Part shown: in pieces, positions 9,691 to 17,904 of the stretch | How positions within the stretch are numbered: the first letter of the stretch is position 1 | Layout: the number at the start of each line of letters is the position of its first letter | Notes under the pieces: model-generated | Told to the model about the DNA's origin: nothing | Databases searched by the model: none | Seen by the model: only the letters and a program-made list of their open reading frames with translations | Translations under genes and position numbers: made by a program | Assembly (NCBI RefSeq): GCF_014947265.1 | Contig: NZ_JADCNK010000012.1 | Coordinates: 100,291 to 164,290 of the forward strand | Length of the DNA stretch: 64,000 nucleotides | Direction of reading: 5' to 3' | Source of the DNA: Pedobacter sp014947265 | Lineage (GTDB): Bacteria > Bacteroidota > Bacteroidia > Sphingobacteriales > Sphingobacteriaceae

Positions 9691-10812
9691 TTATTTCGTT
9701 TTGTTTATGGTAAACTCAGCCAACTGGAATGTGCCACTGTTTCTGAGTTCGGTAATCACAATGCGGTAAAATTTGTAGGCAACCGTATTGGTACACCTGA
9801 ATACCTTTTGCTGATATCTTTCTTCAAAGAAAAAGTTAGACCTTCTATCCAATTCTACCCAGTTTGAACCATCCATCGAGCCTTCATAAGTCCATGCTTT
9901 TGGATCTCTTTCGTTGGCATCATTTGCAGATGTTAAGGTATATACCGATGAAACAGCAGGTGTTTTAAGTTCAAACCTCATCCATAGTTCGCCTTGTAAG
10001 TCGGCCAGGAATTTGGTATGATCATCACCATCAATTACTTTTCGCGAATTTTCTCCACTGGTTATACCTCCGCCATTTTCGCGGTTTGATGAAAATATCC
10101 CGCCAATTTCCAGGTAAAGGTTAGGCGGTGGTGGTACAAAAGTTAATCGGGTAACAAATTCATTAAAGCCAAATACATGATCAGCACTGATTACATGTAC
10201 GATTCCATTTTTGGTTTTAATGTTATTTGATGAGGTTGTACTGGTCGCCCAGTTGCGAACGAATTTGCTTTTTTTGGTATTATCAAAATTAATAACCTCC
10301 GGTCCGGCACCAACCTGGCCAGAAGCCGATATTTTGGTTACACTCGCATGCATCGGATAACCAATATGTACACTTTTCAAGTCTAAGCCATCCTGAAGTT
10401 TTAATGAATCGGTTGTTTTCTTACCTCTGATGATGTAGTACGAAGTCATCGTATCTAACTGAATGGCATCAATATTGGCCAAAAAAAGTGGGTCTTTATC
10501 AGATAGTTTCCTTAACGTATTTAGATTCCGTAAAGCCAGTTGGAAACTTGGATTGCTGACTGCAAATAACGTAACATTACTATCGGTTAATGTTTTTTTC
10601 AAACCCATCCTGTCAATCGCTACAATAAGCGAATCGAAAACCCCTGGTTTGCTTTTCAAATAATCGTAAGTATTGCCGGCAAAGGTTACATTCTGATCTG
10701 GCGCATCGTAAAATCCTCCATTCTTTTTGCAGGCCGAATTGATGAGCGTAAGCAATGATAAGATTGCCAGTGCGCCTATGTATTTTATTGAATTTTTCAT
10801 ATCCGTTATCAT
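9691..10812 (-). CDS. Lipoprotein with FAS1 domain and C-terminal F5/8-type C (discoidin-like) domain
   Basis: A 373-residue two-domain lipoprotein. The start overlaps the stop of the upstream SusD gene as TAATG, implying translational coupling; MKNSIKYIGAL at 10800 is an alternative start. The lipobox is LINSACKK. Residues about 40-220 are a FAS1 domain (TYDYLKSKPGVFDSLIVAIDRMGLKKTL, VTLFAVSNPSFQLAL, NGIVHVI). Residues about 235-373 look like a coagulation-factor-5/8 C-type carbohydrate-binding sandwich (SRKVIDGDDHTKFLADLQGELWMRFEL, AWTYEGSMDGSNWVELDRRS, YKFYRIVITEL). This makes it the best carbohydrate- or matrix-binding candidate in the operon. It is followed after 3 to 36 bp by the DUF5007-like gene. 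Confidence 0.85.
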   Translation of the reverse strand: MITDMKNSIKYIGALAILSLLTLINSACKKNGGFYDAPDQNVTFAGNTYDYLKSKPGVFDSLIVAIDRMGLKKTLTDSNVTLFAVSNPSFQLALRNLNTLRKLSDKDPLFLANIDAIQLDTMTSYYIIRGKKTTDSLKLQDGLDLKSVHIGYPMHASVTKISASGQVGAGPEVINFDNTKKSKFVRNWATSTTSSNNIKTKNGIVHVISADHVFGFNEFVTRLTFVPPPPNLYLEIGGIFSSNRENGGGITSGENSRKVIDGDDHTKFLADLQGELWMRFELKTPAVSSVYTLTSANDANERDPKAWTYEGSMDGSNWVELDRRSNFFFEERYQQKVFRCTNTVAYKFYRIVITELRNSGTFQLAEFTINKTK

Positions 10813-12317
10813 TAGCGCCAGTAAGCATTTTGGGTTAATAAACTATTTTGGGAAAGGAGTTTTCTTGATATAGGCCAGTAAATTCCACCAGAATTGATGA
10901 GATTCATGAACTTGGCGTCGTTCTGTTTGATCTTGTTGTACCGGATCAAATCATACCACCTTGAGCCTTCACCCAACAATTCACGGTGGCGCTCTTCGAA
11001 GATTAATTTTATGACGTCGTCTATGTTTATAGAAAGTCCGTCATCATACCTTCTACCCATCACAGAAAGCAGTTCATTTAAAGCTCCCTGTTGGTCGCCC
11101 AAGACAGACAGCGCTTCTGCTCTTAATAACACGATGTCTTCTAAGCGGGTAAAAACCAAAGCACTGGTAAAATACCTGAAATTCGGATCTGTTCCTCCGC
11201 CCTGAATCACTTTGATTTTGCTGAAAATGGGATACTTACCGTTTATGTTCGTAAAATATCTTCCATCATATTTTGCCTGACCTAATGTATCAACGGCAAA
11301 CCTTTGATCTTTGGCAACATTGAAATATTTCAGAATCGAATCTTTCGGAAGATAAATATCCGGAACGGACTTGGTCATCACCGGTTCAGCTAAAGTTAAC
11401 TCTTCAATATGCCCGGTAGATGAACCATCTACGTGACCATAATCGGAGTTAAAACCGAACATCTGCCTGGTGTTTTTATTGTAGAAAAACCCATTGGAAT
11501 TTGATAAATCAGCACTTCCTGTAAAACCTCCTGCACTTCTACCGTAATTATCTTCAACAAATTTGGCATATTTAGCAACGTTAGTATAATCGGCATTCCA
11601 GGCTGCCAAATGAGCTAAAACCGCGTATACCGTAACTTTTGTAGCCAAAGCACCACCCCATCTGCCTGAAGTTTCATTATAATAATCAGTTGGCTGCTGT
11701 ACATCGCCACCGCTATAAATAAATGGCAGATCAGCCGCTGCTTTTAGCATTTCCTGTTCAGCCCATGCTAAAATCCTGGCCTGGCTTTCGCGGGGTTTAT
11801 TGGTAAATTTACCTTCGTCTGAAGAGGTAATAAATGGTACATCGCCCCAGATTCTTACCATGTAGAAATAGGCAAAAGCCCTTAAAAACCTGGCTTGCGC
11901 AATATCCACGGTCATGTTATTGCTCGTGTATCGTTTATCTGTTTCTTTTACATGACCAATATTTTCTAAGAAAACGTTGGCCCCGTTTACAATGGCATAA
12001 AACCTTGTCCAATCAGATAACGCCTCCATTACGGGATATGCTGCATTTAAATTATTGCTGATTACAGCTTTTAAATCCTGTCTTTTTGGACTCAAAAACT
12101 CTCCTGTTCTTACATCACCATAAATCCAGTGGCCGTTATTATCTGATAAAGCAGCCCGTGTTAAAGCATAAACCCCCAAAATTCCGGATCGGGCATCCTC
12201 TACTGTATTCCAGGCATTTTTTTCACCTACAACCCTGGTGGAATCGGTTTCTAAAGCTTTATTACAACTCGAAAAGGCAATTATAGAAACCAGAAGTGTG
12301 TATAATATATTTTTCAT
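10812..12317 (-). CDS. SusD/RagB family nutrient-binding lipoprotein (first pair)
   Basis: A SusD homologue of 501 residues from the ATG at 12317 (MKNILYTLLVSIIAFSSCNKALETDST). A second ATG at 12350, one base after the SusC stop, would add 11 polar residues before the signal. The helical SusD core is present (AWNTVEDARSGILGVYALTRAAL; VDIAQARFLRAFAYFYMVRIWGDVPFIT), as is the C-terminal signature FEERHRELLGEGSRWYDLIRYNKI. It is probably the surface lid for the SusC encoded immediately upstream. Its stop codon overlaps the next start, so the FAS1/discoidin protein is probably made in step with it. Confidence 0.94.
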   Translation of the reverse strand: MKNILYTLLVSIIAFSSCNKALETDSTRVVGEKNAWNTVEDARSGILGVYALTRAALSDNNGHWIYGDVRTGEFLSPKRQDLKAVISNNLNAAYPVMEALSDWTRFYAIVNGANVFLENIGHVKETDKRYTSNNMTVDIAQARFLRAFAYFYMVRIWGDVPFITSSDEGKFTNKPRESQARILAWAEQEMLKAAADLPFIYSGGDVQQPTDYYNETSGRWGGALATKVTVYAVLAHLAAWNADYTNVAKYAKFVEDNYGRSAGGFTGSADLSNSNGFFYNKNTRQMFGFNSDYGHVDGSSTGHIEELTLAEPVMTKSVPDIYLPKDSILKYFNVAKDQRFAVDTLGQAKYDGRYFTNINGKYPIFSKIKVIQGGGTDPNFRYFTSALVFTRLEDIVLLRAEALSVLGDQQGALNELLSVMGRRYDDGLSINIDDVIKLIFEERHRELLGEGSRWYDLIRYNKIKQNDAKFMNLINSGGIYWPISRKLLSQNSLLTQNAYWR

Positions 12318-12351
12318 CTTACTTGATGTTTTGTTAGTTCTTGTTTTCATC

Positions 12352-15300
12352 TTAAAGCTCCATTTTAACACCCAGGGTATATGTTCTCGGAATGGGTTGG
12401 CCATAACCTGTATCAACGCCATCGTAGCTCACCAATTCAGGATCCTGACCAGTGTAAGGCGTGATGGTGAAAATATTACTCACTGCACCGTATACGAAGA
12501 ATTTGTTGATTTTGATGTTCCTCCTATTGAGCAAATTACCCAGTTCGTAACCTAATGAAACCTGCCTTAATTTTAGGAATGAAGCATTCTCTAAAAAAAG
12601 ATCCTGATCTGCACGGTATGGGATTACCGTACTCCAGGGATTGTAAAGTGGATATTTTGAGTAATCGCCACGTTTCTCCCAGAAAGTAATTTCTTTAACA
12701 GAACTGATATCGGTATTACCTTCACGGTTAACAAAATCAAAATGGTTAGCCATCTCCTGGTTGATTAGCTTTCTTCCTAAATTAAAGTAGAGACTTGTAG
12801 CCAGACTCCAATTTCCATATCTAAAATTGTTATCGAAACCACCTGCAAGGGTTGGTAATGAATGGCCTTTTAATACTTTATCGTTATCATCAATGGTATT
12901 ATCTCCGTTTTGGTCTTTCCAACGCGGATCGCCGGCCTTTAAAACAATTCCCTTATATTTTAATTTTTGTCCGTTAACCGCTGGTACATCAGCATCTGAA
13001 GTATAAATGCCATTATTCTCTAATAACCAATATTGATCTACCGGCTGGCCAACTTTTAAAAATCTGTTCCCTATTACCAATTGATCCAATCCTCTTGGCA
13101 ATGCTTTCAATTCGTTAGCGTTGTGATTAAAATTTAAGGCCGAATTCCATGAAAATTTACTTTTCGCGATGATCTGAGCACTCACTGTAAAATCGATACC
13201 CATGTTGTTAACAGACATTCCGCTTTCGATAGATTGTTTATAACCATATTCGGCATAAGCAGGGATCCCAATTAATTGGTTTTTATCGGTTTTGCTATAA
13301 AGGTCAACAGAAACGTGAAGACGGTTTTTCAACATTGCGACATCAGCACCAACATTAAGTTGATCTGAGTACGACCAGGGCACACCATAACCTACCCAGC
13401 CAAATTGATAAGGACGTGTTAAAACACCGAATGCATTATATCCGGGCACCGTTAAATTACCTGTATAACCAACTGAGGCGGTATATTGTGGCCCCTGTGT
13501 ATAATTATCGTAACTAAAGGTGCGCCCCATTCTACCAACACTTGCACGCAATACCAAATCATCAACCAAGCTGTTATCTTTCAAAAACTCGTTTTTGATA
13601 TTCCAGGCGGCCGAAATAGTTGGCGAATAAAACCAACGGCTTGTTGGTTGTGCATTTGAAGAGCCATCTAAACGTAATATGGCTGATAAGAAGTATTTAT
13701 CGCTAAATGAGTAGTCGGCTTTTCCATAAAAAGACAATAAGTTATCTTCTGTTTTATCTAAAAACCGGTAAGTCAATTCTCTTGGAAAAGCAACTGGTGT
13801 TAAATAACCTCCATTATCCGTACCATCGTCATTTTTAGGTTTAGAATCCAGCAAATTGATTTTAATATAATCATTAACACCTTTATAAGCGTAGGCGTTA
13901 CTATATTTATAAATATCCCATTGCATGGATTGCCCTAAGGCAAAATGAAAATCGTGAACCTTATTCAGGTTTAAATCGTAAGTTACTTTGTTATCCATCA
14001 TTAATCTTTGGCTAAAGCCATAATAATTGGATGCATAACTGTTTCCCTGCAAAAGCGTTCTGGCATAAAAAACATCTCTATAGCCCTCACTGTAATCGGC
14101 ATTAAAAGATGAAACCACCTTAAACCGGCCAAAAATCCCTTCTAATTTGGCATAACCCTGAATAGAGTTTGTTTTATTATCATCAAAACCTTTCTTATAT
14201 TCTTGCAGGTATGAACCATAGAAATCTTTATTCGGAGGTAGAGGCGCACTTAAATCAGGAAAATAATTAAGTTGTGCAAACCGGTCACGCAAGGTTTTAT
14301 TTCTATCGCGGTTTAAACGGTTCGCATTAATCATAGTCGAAAACAACAACCATTTGGTTGGTTTCATATTGATATTGAAAGTGGCGCTATAACGGTCGAT
14401 ACCCGTTTGATCTGCTACACCTTCACTTTTGGTATTGCCCAATGCAAACCTGAAGTTTGCTCTATCCGTACCGCCGGCAAGTGAGAAATTAATGCCATAT
14501 ACCAGCGCATTTTTATAGTATAAATCTGTCCAGTCTGATTTTCCACTGTACACATTATTTAGCGAATCGCTTAAATATACCGGATACTCTTCATCATCAG
14601 AATATCTGCCATTTGTGGTATATACATCATAAAAGCGCTGTCTGAACTCATTTTCATATTTACCGTTGATGGTATTTACAAATGGTTTTTGCACCATACC
14701 TATATACGAGTTGAAAGATATAGCGCGGTATTTACCCACTGCTGTTTTTGAGGTTAAAACAATTACCCCATTAACACCTCTAGGCCCGTAAACAGAAGTG
14801 GAACCTAAATCTTTAAGTACCTCTACCGATGCAATATTATTCATATCAATACCGGACAACAAATTAGTTGCAGGACCGATTCTATTAAAATCGAATTGTT
14901 GTATGTCAAAAGCGAAAGGATGCTCCCGCACCAAGGGGATTCCATCGAGAACTACCAGAGGCTGAGCATCGTACAAATCCTTTTTAGATAATAGCGGCAT
15001 TGCAGCTCCTCTAATAAACATGTTCTGAATAGAACCTGGTTCGCCTGAGGGTTCCTGAACATAAAGACCAGCAAAATTGCCCTTTAAATTTTGCTGCAAT
15101 GAAATAGCAGGGAAGAGCGATAAATCTCTGGTGTCTTTTTGTACACCACCAGCCAATTTGTTGTAAAGTGTTTTTTTCCTGATCTGTTCAAGACTATCTT
15201 TTCGCAAAGAATCTTTAGCCGACACGATCTTAATTTTCGTCGTATCCTGAAGGATCAAATAATTAATCGTTAGGCCTTTATGAAGTTTTCTACCTACCGA

Positions 15301-15366
15301 AAAAACCGGTAAAACGTTTAACGTAAACGCGGCAAAAAAAACAAGGCACGCCCATAAGTATCGCAT
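12352..15366 (-). CDS. SusC/RagA family TonB-dependent transporter (first pair, first gene of operon)
   Basis: A 1004-residue SusC homologue opening the operon. The signal peptide is MRYLWACLVFFAAFTLNVLPVFS. It lacks the carboxypeptidase-regulatory-like sandwich usual at the SusC N-terminus: only a short charged stretch (about 25-95) precedes the plug (SLQQNLKGNFAGLYVQEPSGEPGSIQNMFIRGA, PLVVLDGIPLV, SVEVLKDLGSTSVYGPRGVNGVIVLTSK). A full barrel follows, ending in PIPRTYTLGVKMEL. No STN domain is present. The lack of the N-terminal sandwich and STN sets it apart from the other three SusC proteins here and fits regulation by a DNA-binding repressor rather than a transporter-coupled sigma factor. 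Confidence 0.94.
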   Translation of the reverse strand: MRYLWACLVFFAAFTLNVLPVFSVGRKLHKGLTINYLILQDTTKIKIVSAKDSLRKDSLEQIRKKTLYNKLAGGVQKDTRDLSLFPAISLQQNLKGNFAGLYVQEPSGEPGSIQNMFIRGAAMPLLSKKDLYDAQPLVVLDGIPLVREHPFAFDIQQFDFNRIGPATNLLSGIDMNNIASVEVLKDLGSTSVYGPRGVNGVIVLTSKTAVGKYRAISFNSYIGMVQKPFVNTINGKYENEFRQRFYDVYTTNGRYSDDEEYPVYLSDSLNNVYSGKSDWTDLYYKNALVYGINFSLAGGTDRANFRFALGNTKSEGVADQTGIDRYSATFNINMKPTKWLLFSTMINANRLNRDRNKTLRDRFAQLNYFPDLSAPLPPNKDFYGSYLQEYKKGFDDNKTNSIQGYAKLEGIFGRFKVVSSFNADYSEGYRDVFYARTLLQGNSYASNYYGFSQRLMMDNKVTYDLNLNKVHDFHFALGQSMQWDIYKYSNAYAYKGVNDYIKINLLDSKPKNDDGTDNGGYLTPVAFPRELTYRFLDKTEDNLLSFYGKADYSFSDKYFLSAILRLDGSSNAQPTSRWFYSPTISAAWNIKNEFLKDNSLVDDLVLRASVGRMGRTFSYDNYTQGPQYTASVGYTGNLTVPGYNAFGVLTRPYQFGWVGYGVPWSYSDQLNVGADVAMLKNRLHVSVDLYSKTDKNQLIGIPAYAEYGYKQSIESGMSVNNMGIDFTVSAQIIAKSKFSWNSALNFNHNANELKALPRGLDQLVIGNRFLKVGQPVDQYWLLENNGIYTSDADVPAVNGQKLKYKGIVLKAGDPRWKDQNGDNTIDDNDKVLKGHSLPTLAGGFDNNFRYGNWSLATSLYFNLGRKLINQEMANHFDFVNREGNTDISSVKEITFWEKRGDYSKYPLYNPWSTVIPYRADQDLFLENASFLKLRQVSLGYELGNLLNRRNIKINKFFVYGAVSNIFTITPYTGQDPELVSYDGVDTGYGQPIPRTYTLGVKMEL

Positions 15367-15509
15367 AGTTAATGGATCTTTTAATTGGTAAAAAAATGAT
15401 TTCTAAAACTTATTTTTTCGGAAACGGCAAGATATGTCCTAGGTTAAAAAGACAGGAATTCTGGTAGTAATAGTTAGGGATTCTCATAAAATTTAGTATT
15501 TGGTTAACT

Positions 15510-15542
15510 CAAATATATAATATACTAAAACGTTTTAACAAT
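15510..15542 (-). promoter_or_regulatory. Probable promoter of the nine-gene SusCD operon (Bacteroidota type)
   Basis: Read on the minus strand, ATTG (15539-15542) is followed after 21 bp by TATATTTG (15510-15517). This fits the Bacteroidota -33 TTG / -7 TAnnTTTG arrangement. It faces the first SusC gene and would leave a leader of about 135 nt. A palindromic operator-like site occupies the spacer. Spacing and motif are seen in the sequence; promoter activity is inferred. Confidence 0.5.
15523..15540. promoter_or_regulatory. Operator-like palindrome, promoter-proximal copy
   Basis: The sequence TACTAAAACGTTTTAACA centres on the perfect palindrome AAAACGTTTT. It resembles sites bound by LacI-family repressors and lies between the predicted -33 and -7 elements of the operon promoter, where binding would block RNA polymerase. 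A second, inverted copy lies 210 bp upstream. No LacI-type gene is in the window, so the regulator is unidentified. Confidence 0.55.
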
Positions 15543-15733
15543 AAATTGTCATTTTTATGAAATTTTTATTAAATAGCACAATAATATTTAATTATACTAA
15601 AATAACTGTCAGCCAGACAAGTAAAAAGTAAATATTATCAAAATAATTTAAAAAATTAACATCCTATAAAACAGCATATAAGGATATTTTTCAACAATAA
15701 TCCGAACAATTTTAGGTTACAATTTCTTAAAAC

Positions 15734-15750
15734 ACTTAAACGTTTTAGTA
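15734..15750. promoter_or_regulatory. Operator-like palindrome, upstream copy
   Basis: The sequence ACTTAAACGTTTTAGTA centres on AAACGTTT. Read on the other strand it begins TACTAAAACGTTT, the same 13 bases as the promoter-proximal copy. The two centres (15531.5 and 15741.5) are 210 bp apart, close to 20 helical turns, the geometry expected for a looping repressor. The rest of 15367-15890 is AT-rich with no supported gene. Confidence 0.5.
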
Positions 15751-15890
15751 AAAAATTTGATTATGGACAAAGCGTTACCATTAAACTACCAGCAATAGTT
15801 TTGGTCTGTGCACAGTAATTACCCCTTATTATATTCTGCAGTGAGTATGGTTAAAATGGTGGTATACCTTAAACAAAAGCTTAACCTAAT

Positions 15891-17426
15891 TTATTGTTCA
15901 GTGGCTACCCGATAAGTAGGATCTTCTATAATATTTACTGCAATAATCTGATCAGCATTTTTCAGCAGGCGTTTACAGTCGTTACTCAGATGTTTTAATT
16001 GGAGTTTTTTATCAACCGAACGGTAGCGTTCAGTTAGTTTATTCAGCGCATCAATGCCCGACATATCAAAAACGCGGCTATGCTTAAAATCAATAATAAT
16101 ATGCTGCGGATCGTGTACTACATCAAACAGCTCATTGAAATTGGCAATCGATCCGAAAAACAAGGGACCAAATATTTCATAGGTTTTTACACCATCAACA
16201 TCTATATGTTTGCTGGCACGTATCCGTTTAGAACTTTCCCAGGCGAAAACAAGCGCCGAAATAATTACTCCTACTAATACGGCAAGTGCCAGGTTATGCA
16301 GCCAAATCGTAATTACAGCCACCATTATACCTATAATAATATCCTGCACAGGCATTTTATTAATCACCTTAAAACTCATCCATTCAAAAGTGCCAATGGC
16401 TACCATCATCATTACACCAACCAGCGCAGCCATAGGCACACGATCGATAACGGGGGCACCGATTAAAATAATGAGCAATATGGTTAGGGCCGCAATAATA
16501 CCCGATAACCTTGCCCTCGCTCCTGCCGAAAGGTTAACCAACGTTTGTGCAATCATCGGGCAACCGCCCATCCCGGTAAAAAAACCATTGGCAATATTGG
16601 CAATTCCCTGTGCAATACTCTCCCTGTTCCCATTGCCTTTGGTTTCTGTAATTTCATCAACCAGGTTCAACGTAAGCAGGCCTTCTGTTAAGCCCACACC
16701 AGCCATAATAAGTGAATAAGGGAAAATGATCTTGAGCATATCCAGATTCAGCGGTACTTTCGGAATATGAAAGGGAGGAAAGCCACCATTTACTGAAGCA
16801 ATATCTTTAACGAGTTTGGTATCAATCCCAAAACATAAAACAACAAGAAAAACCACAATGATAGCCACCAGTGAGGATGGAATGGCTTTGGTTATTTTTG
16901 GGAGGATAACCACTATGGCAACGGTGAGCAATACCAATGCCAGCATGATATATAAAGGCATACCACTCAACCATTCTACCTTACCATTAACAAGGGTTTT
17001 GAACTGTTCTAACTGCGACATGAATATAATAACCGCTAAACCGTTAACAAAACCGAACATTACGGGCTGTGGAACCAATCTGACAAATTTCCCAAGTTTA
17101 AACAGCCCAACCATAATCTGGATTACACCTGCCAAAGCCACTGCTGCAAAAACATATTCTATACCCTGGCTTTTCATTAGAGCGATGAGCACAATTACTG
17201 TTGCACCTGCCCCACCGGAAACCAAACCTGGCCTGCCGCCTAAAACAGCCGTAACCAAGCCCATAATAAAAGCAGCGTACAAACCGGTTAAAGGAGGGAA
17301 ACCCGCAAGAATAGCAAATGATAGCGATTCAGGGATCATGGTCATGGCCACCGTTAAACCTGCAAGAATTTCAGTTCTGTAATTTATTTTCTTTGAAAAA
17401 TCGAATAGTTGCAGGTAAGGCTTCAT
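15891..17426 (-). CDS. SulP family inorganic anion transporter with STAS domain
   Basis: A 511-residue inner-membrane transporter. The start at 17426 (MKPYLQLFDFSKKINYRTEILAGLTVAMTMIPESLSFAILAGFPPLTGLYAAF) aligns with the usual SulP N-terminus; the 44 residues further upstream come from repeat DNA and are unlikely to be coding. About 10-14 membrane segments follow, including the GGRPGLVSGGAGATVIV and NGFFTGMGGCPMIAQTLVNLSAGARARLSG motifs typical of the family. A C-terminal STAS domain spans about 400-500 (HIIIDFKHSRVFDMSGIDALNKL). SulP proteins move sulfate, bicarbonate or similar anions, often in symport with H+ or Na+; the specificity here cannot be read. It appears to be a single-gene unit. 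Confidence 0.93.
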   Translation of the reverse strand: MKPYLQLFDFSKKINYRTEILAGLTVAMTMIPESLSFAILAGFPPLTGLYAAFIMGLVTAVLGGRPGLVSGGAGATVIVLIALMKSQGIEYVFAAVALAGVIQIMVGLFKLGKFVRLVPQPVMFGFVNGLAVIIFMSQLEQFKTLVNGKVEWLSGMPLYIMLALVLLTVAIVVILPKITKAIPSSLVAIIVVFLVVLCFGIDTKLVKDIASVNGGFPPFHIPKVPLNLDMLKIIFPYSLIMAGVGLTEGLLTLNLVDEITETKGNGNRESIAQGIANIANGFFTGMGGCPMIAQTLVNLSAGARARLSGIIAALTILLIILIGAPVIDRVPMAALVGVMMMVAIGTFEWMSFKVINKMPVQDIIIGIMVAVITIWLHNLALAVLVGVIISALVFAWESSKRIRASKHIDVDGVKTYEIFGPLFFGSIANFNELFDVVHDPQHIIIDFKHSRVFDMSGIDALNKLTERYRSVDKKLQLKHLSNDCKRLLKNADQIIAVNIIEDPTYRVATEQ

Positions 17427-17501
17427 CAGTAAAATTATTAGCAACTGCAAATATCTAAAAAATTCTAACCTCTGCCATTGAAGACTCAATAGAATGGTCG
17501 T

Positions 17502-17632
17502 CATCTCGACTGGAGCAACGCGAAGTGGAGAGATCTTTGTACTATTTATTGAAATCAAATTTAAAAGATTTTGCTTCGCAGAGCCTTCGGGTTCTCTACT
17601 GCGGTCGAAATGAAGATACTTCGAGACTATTC
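17502..17632. repeat. Degenerate intergenic inverted repeat
   Basis: The left arm (about 17502-17540, TCATCTCGACTGGAGCAACG then GGAGAGATCTT) and right arm (about 17590-17630, GTTCTCTACTGCGGTCGAAA then TGAAGAT) are imperfect inverted copies. This is a REP-like intergenic element common in Bacteroidota genomes. It lies just upstream of the SulP gene, explaining the spurious N-terminal extension of that frame. Confidence 0.55.
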
Positions 17633-17758
17633 ACCTTCTTTATTCATCTGTCCATTCATATTGATTTTTATAAAATAAATTATCCCTCAGACTGACATAC
17701 GAAATAATTTTATTTAGTTCTTAAACAGGCTCTTAGATTAATCTAAAGTCCAGATTCT

Positions 17759-17835
17759 GAAGTCTATTGTGCAAAAAGAAACAAAACATACCTTGATGCC
17801 CTCTGCGTTAATCTTTTAAATCTGGGGGACAAATA
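17759..17835 (+). repeat. Dispersed ~77 bp intergenic repeat, copy 1
   Basis: This segment, from GAAGTCTATTG through CTCTGCGTTAATCTTTTAAA, recurs in the same orientation at 21548-21626 with high identity over its whole length. It is non-coding in both places and belongs to a family of degenerate intergenic elements. The rest of 17633-17904 shows nothing recognisable. Confidence 0.6.
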
Positions 17836-17904
17836 AACATCAGAAACTTACTGCAAATCTGTAGCATTCAGGTCTGGGTTACTAATCCGGACCAGTTACA
17901 TGAT

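Noticed and set aside
16210..16719. Long plus-strand ORF opposite the SulP gene
   Set aside because: It is the antisense shadow of a clear SulP coding sequence, with low-complexity Thr/Ile/Pro-rich translation and no family features.
17427..17558. 44-residue N-terminal extension of the SulP transporter
   Set aside because: The extension is translated from a REP-like repeat and the family N-terminus begins at the ATG at 17426.
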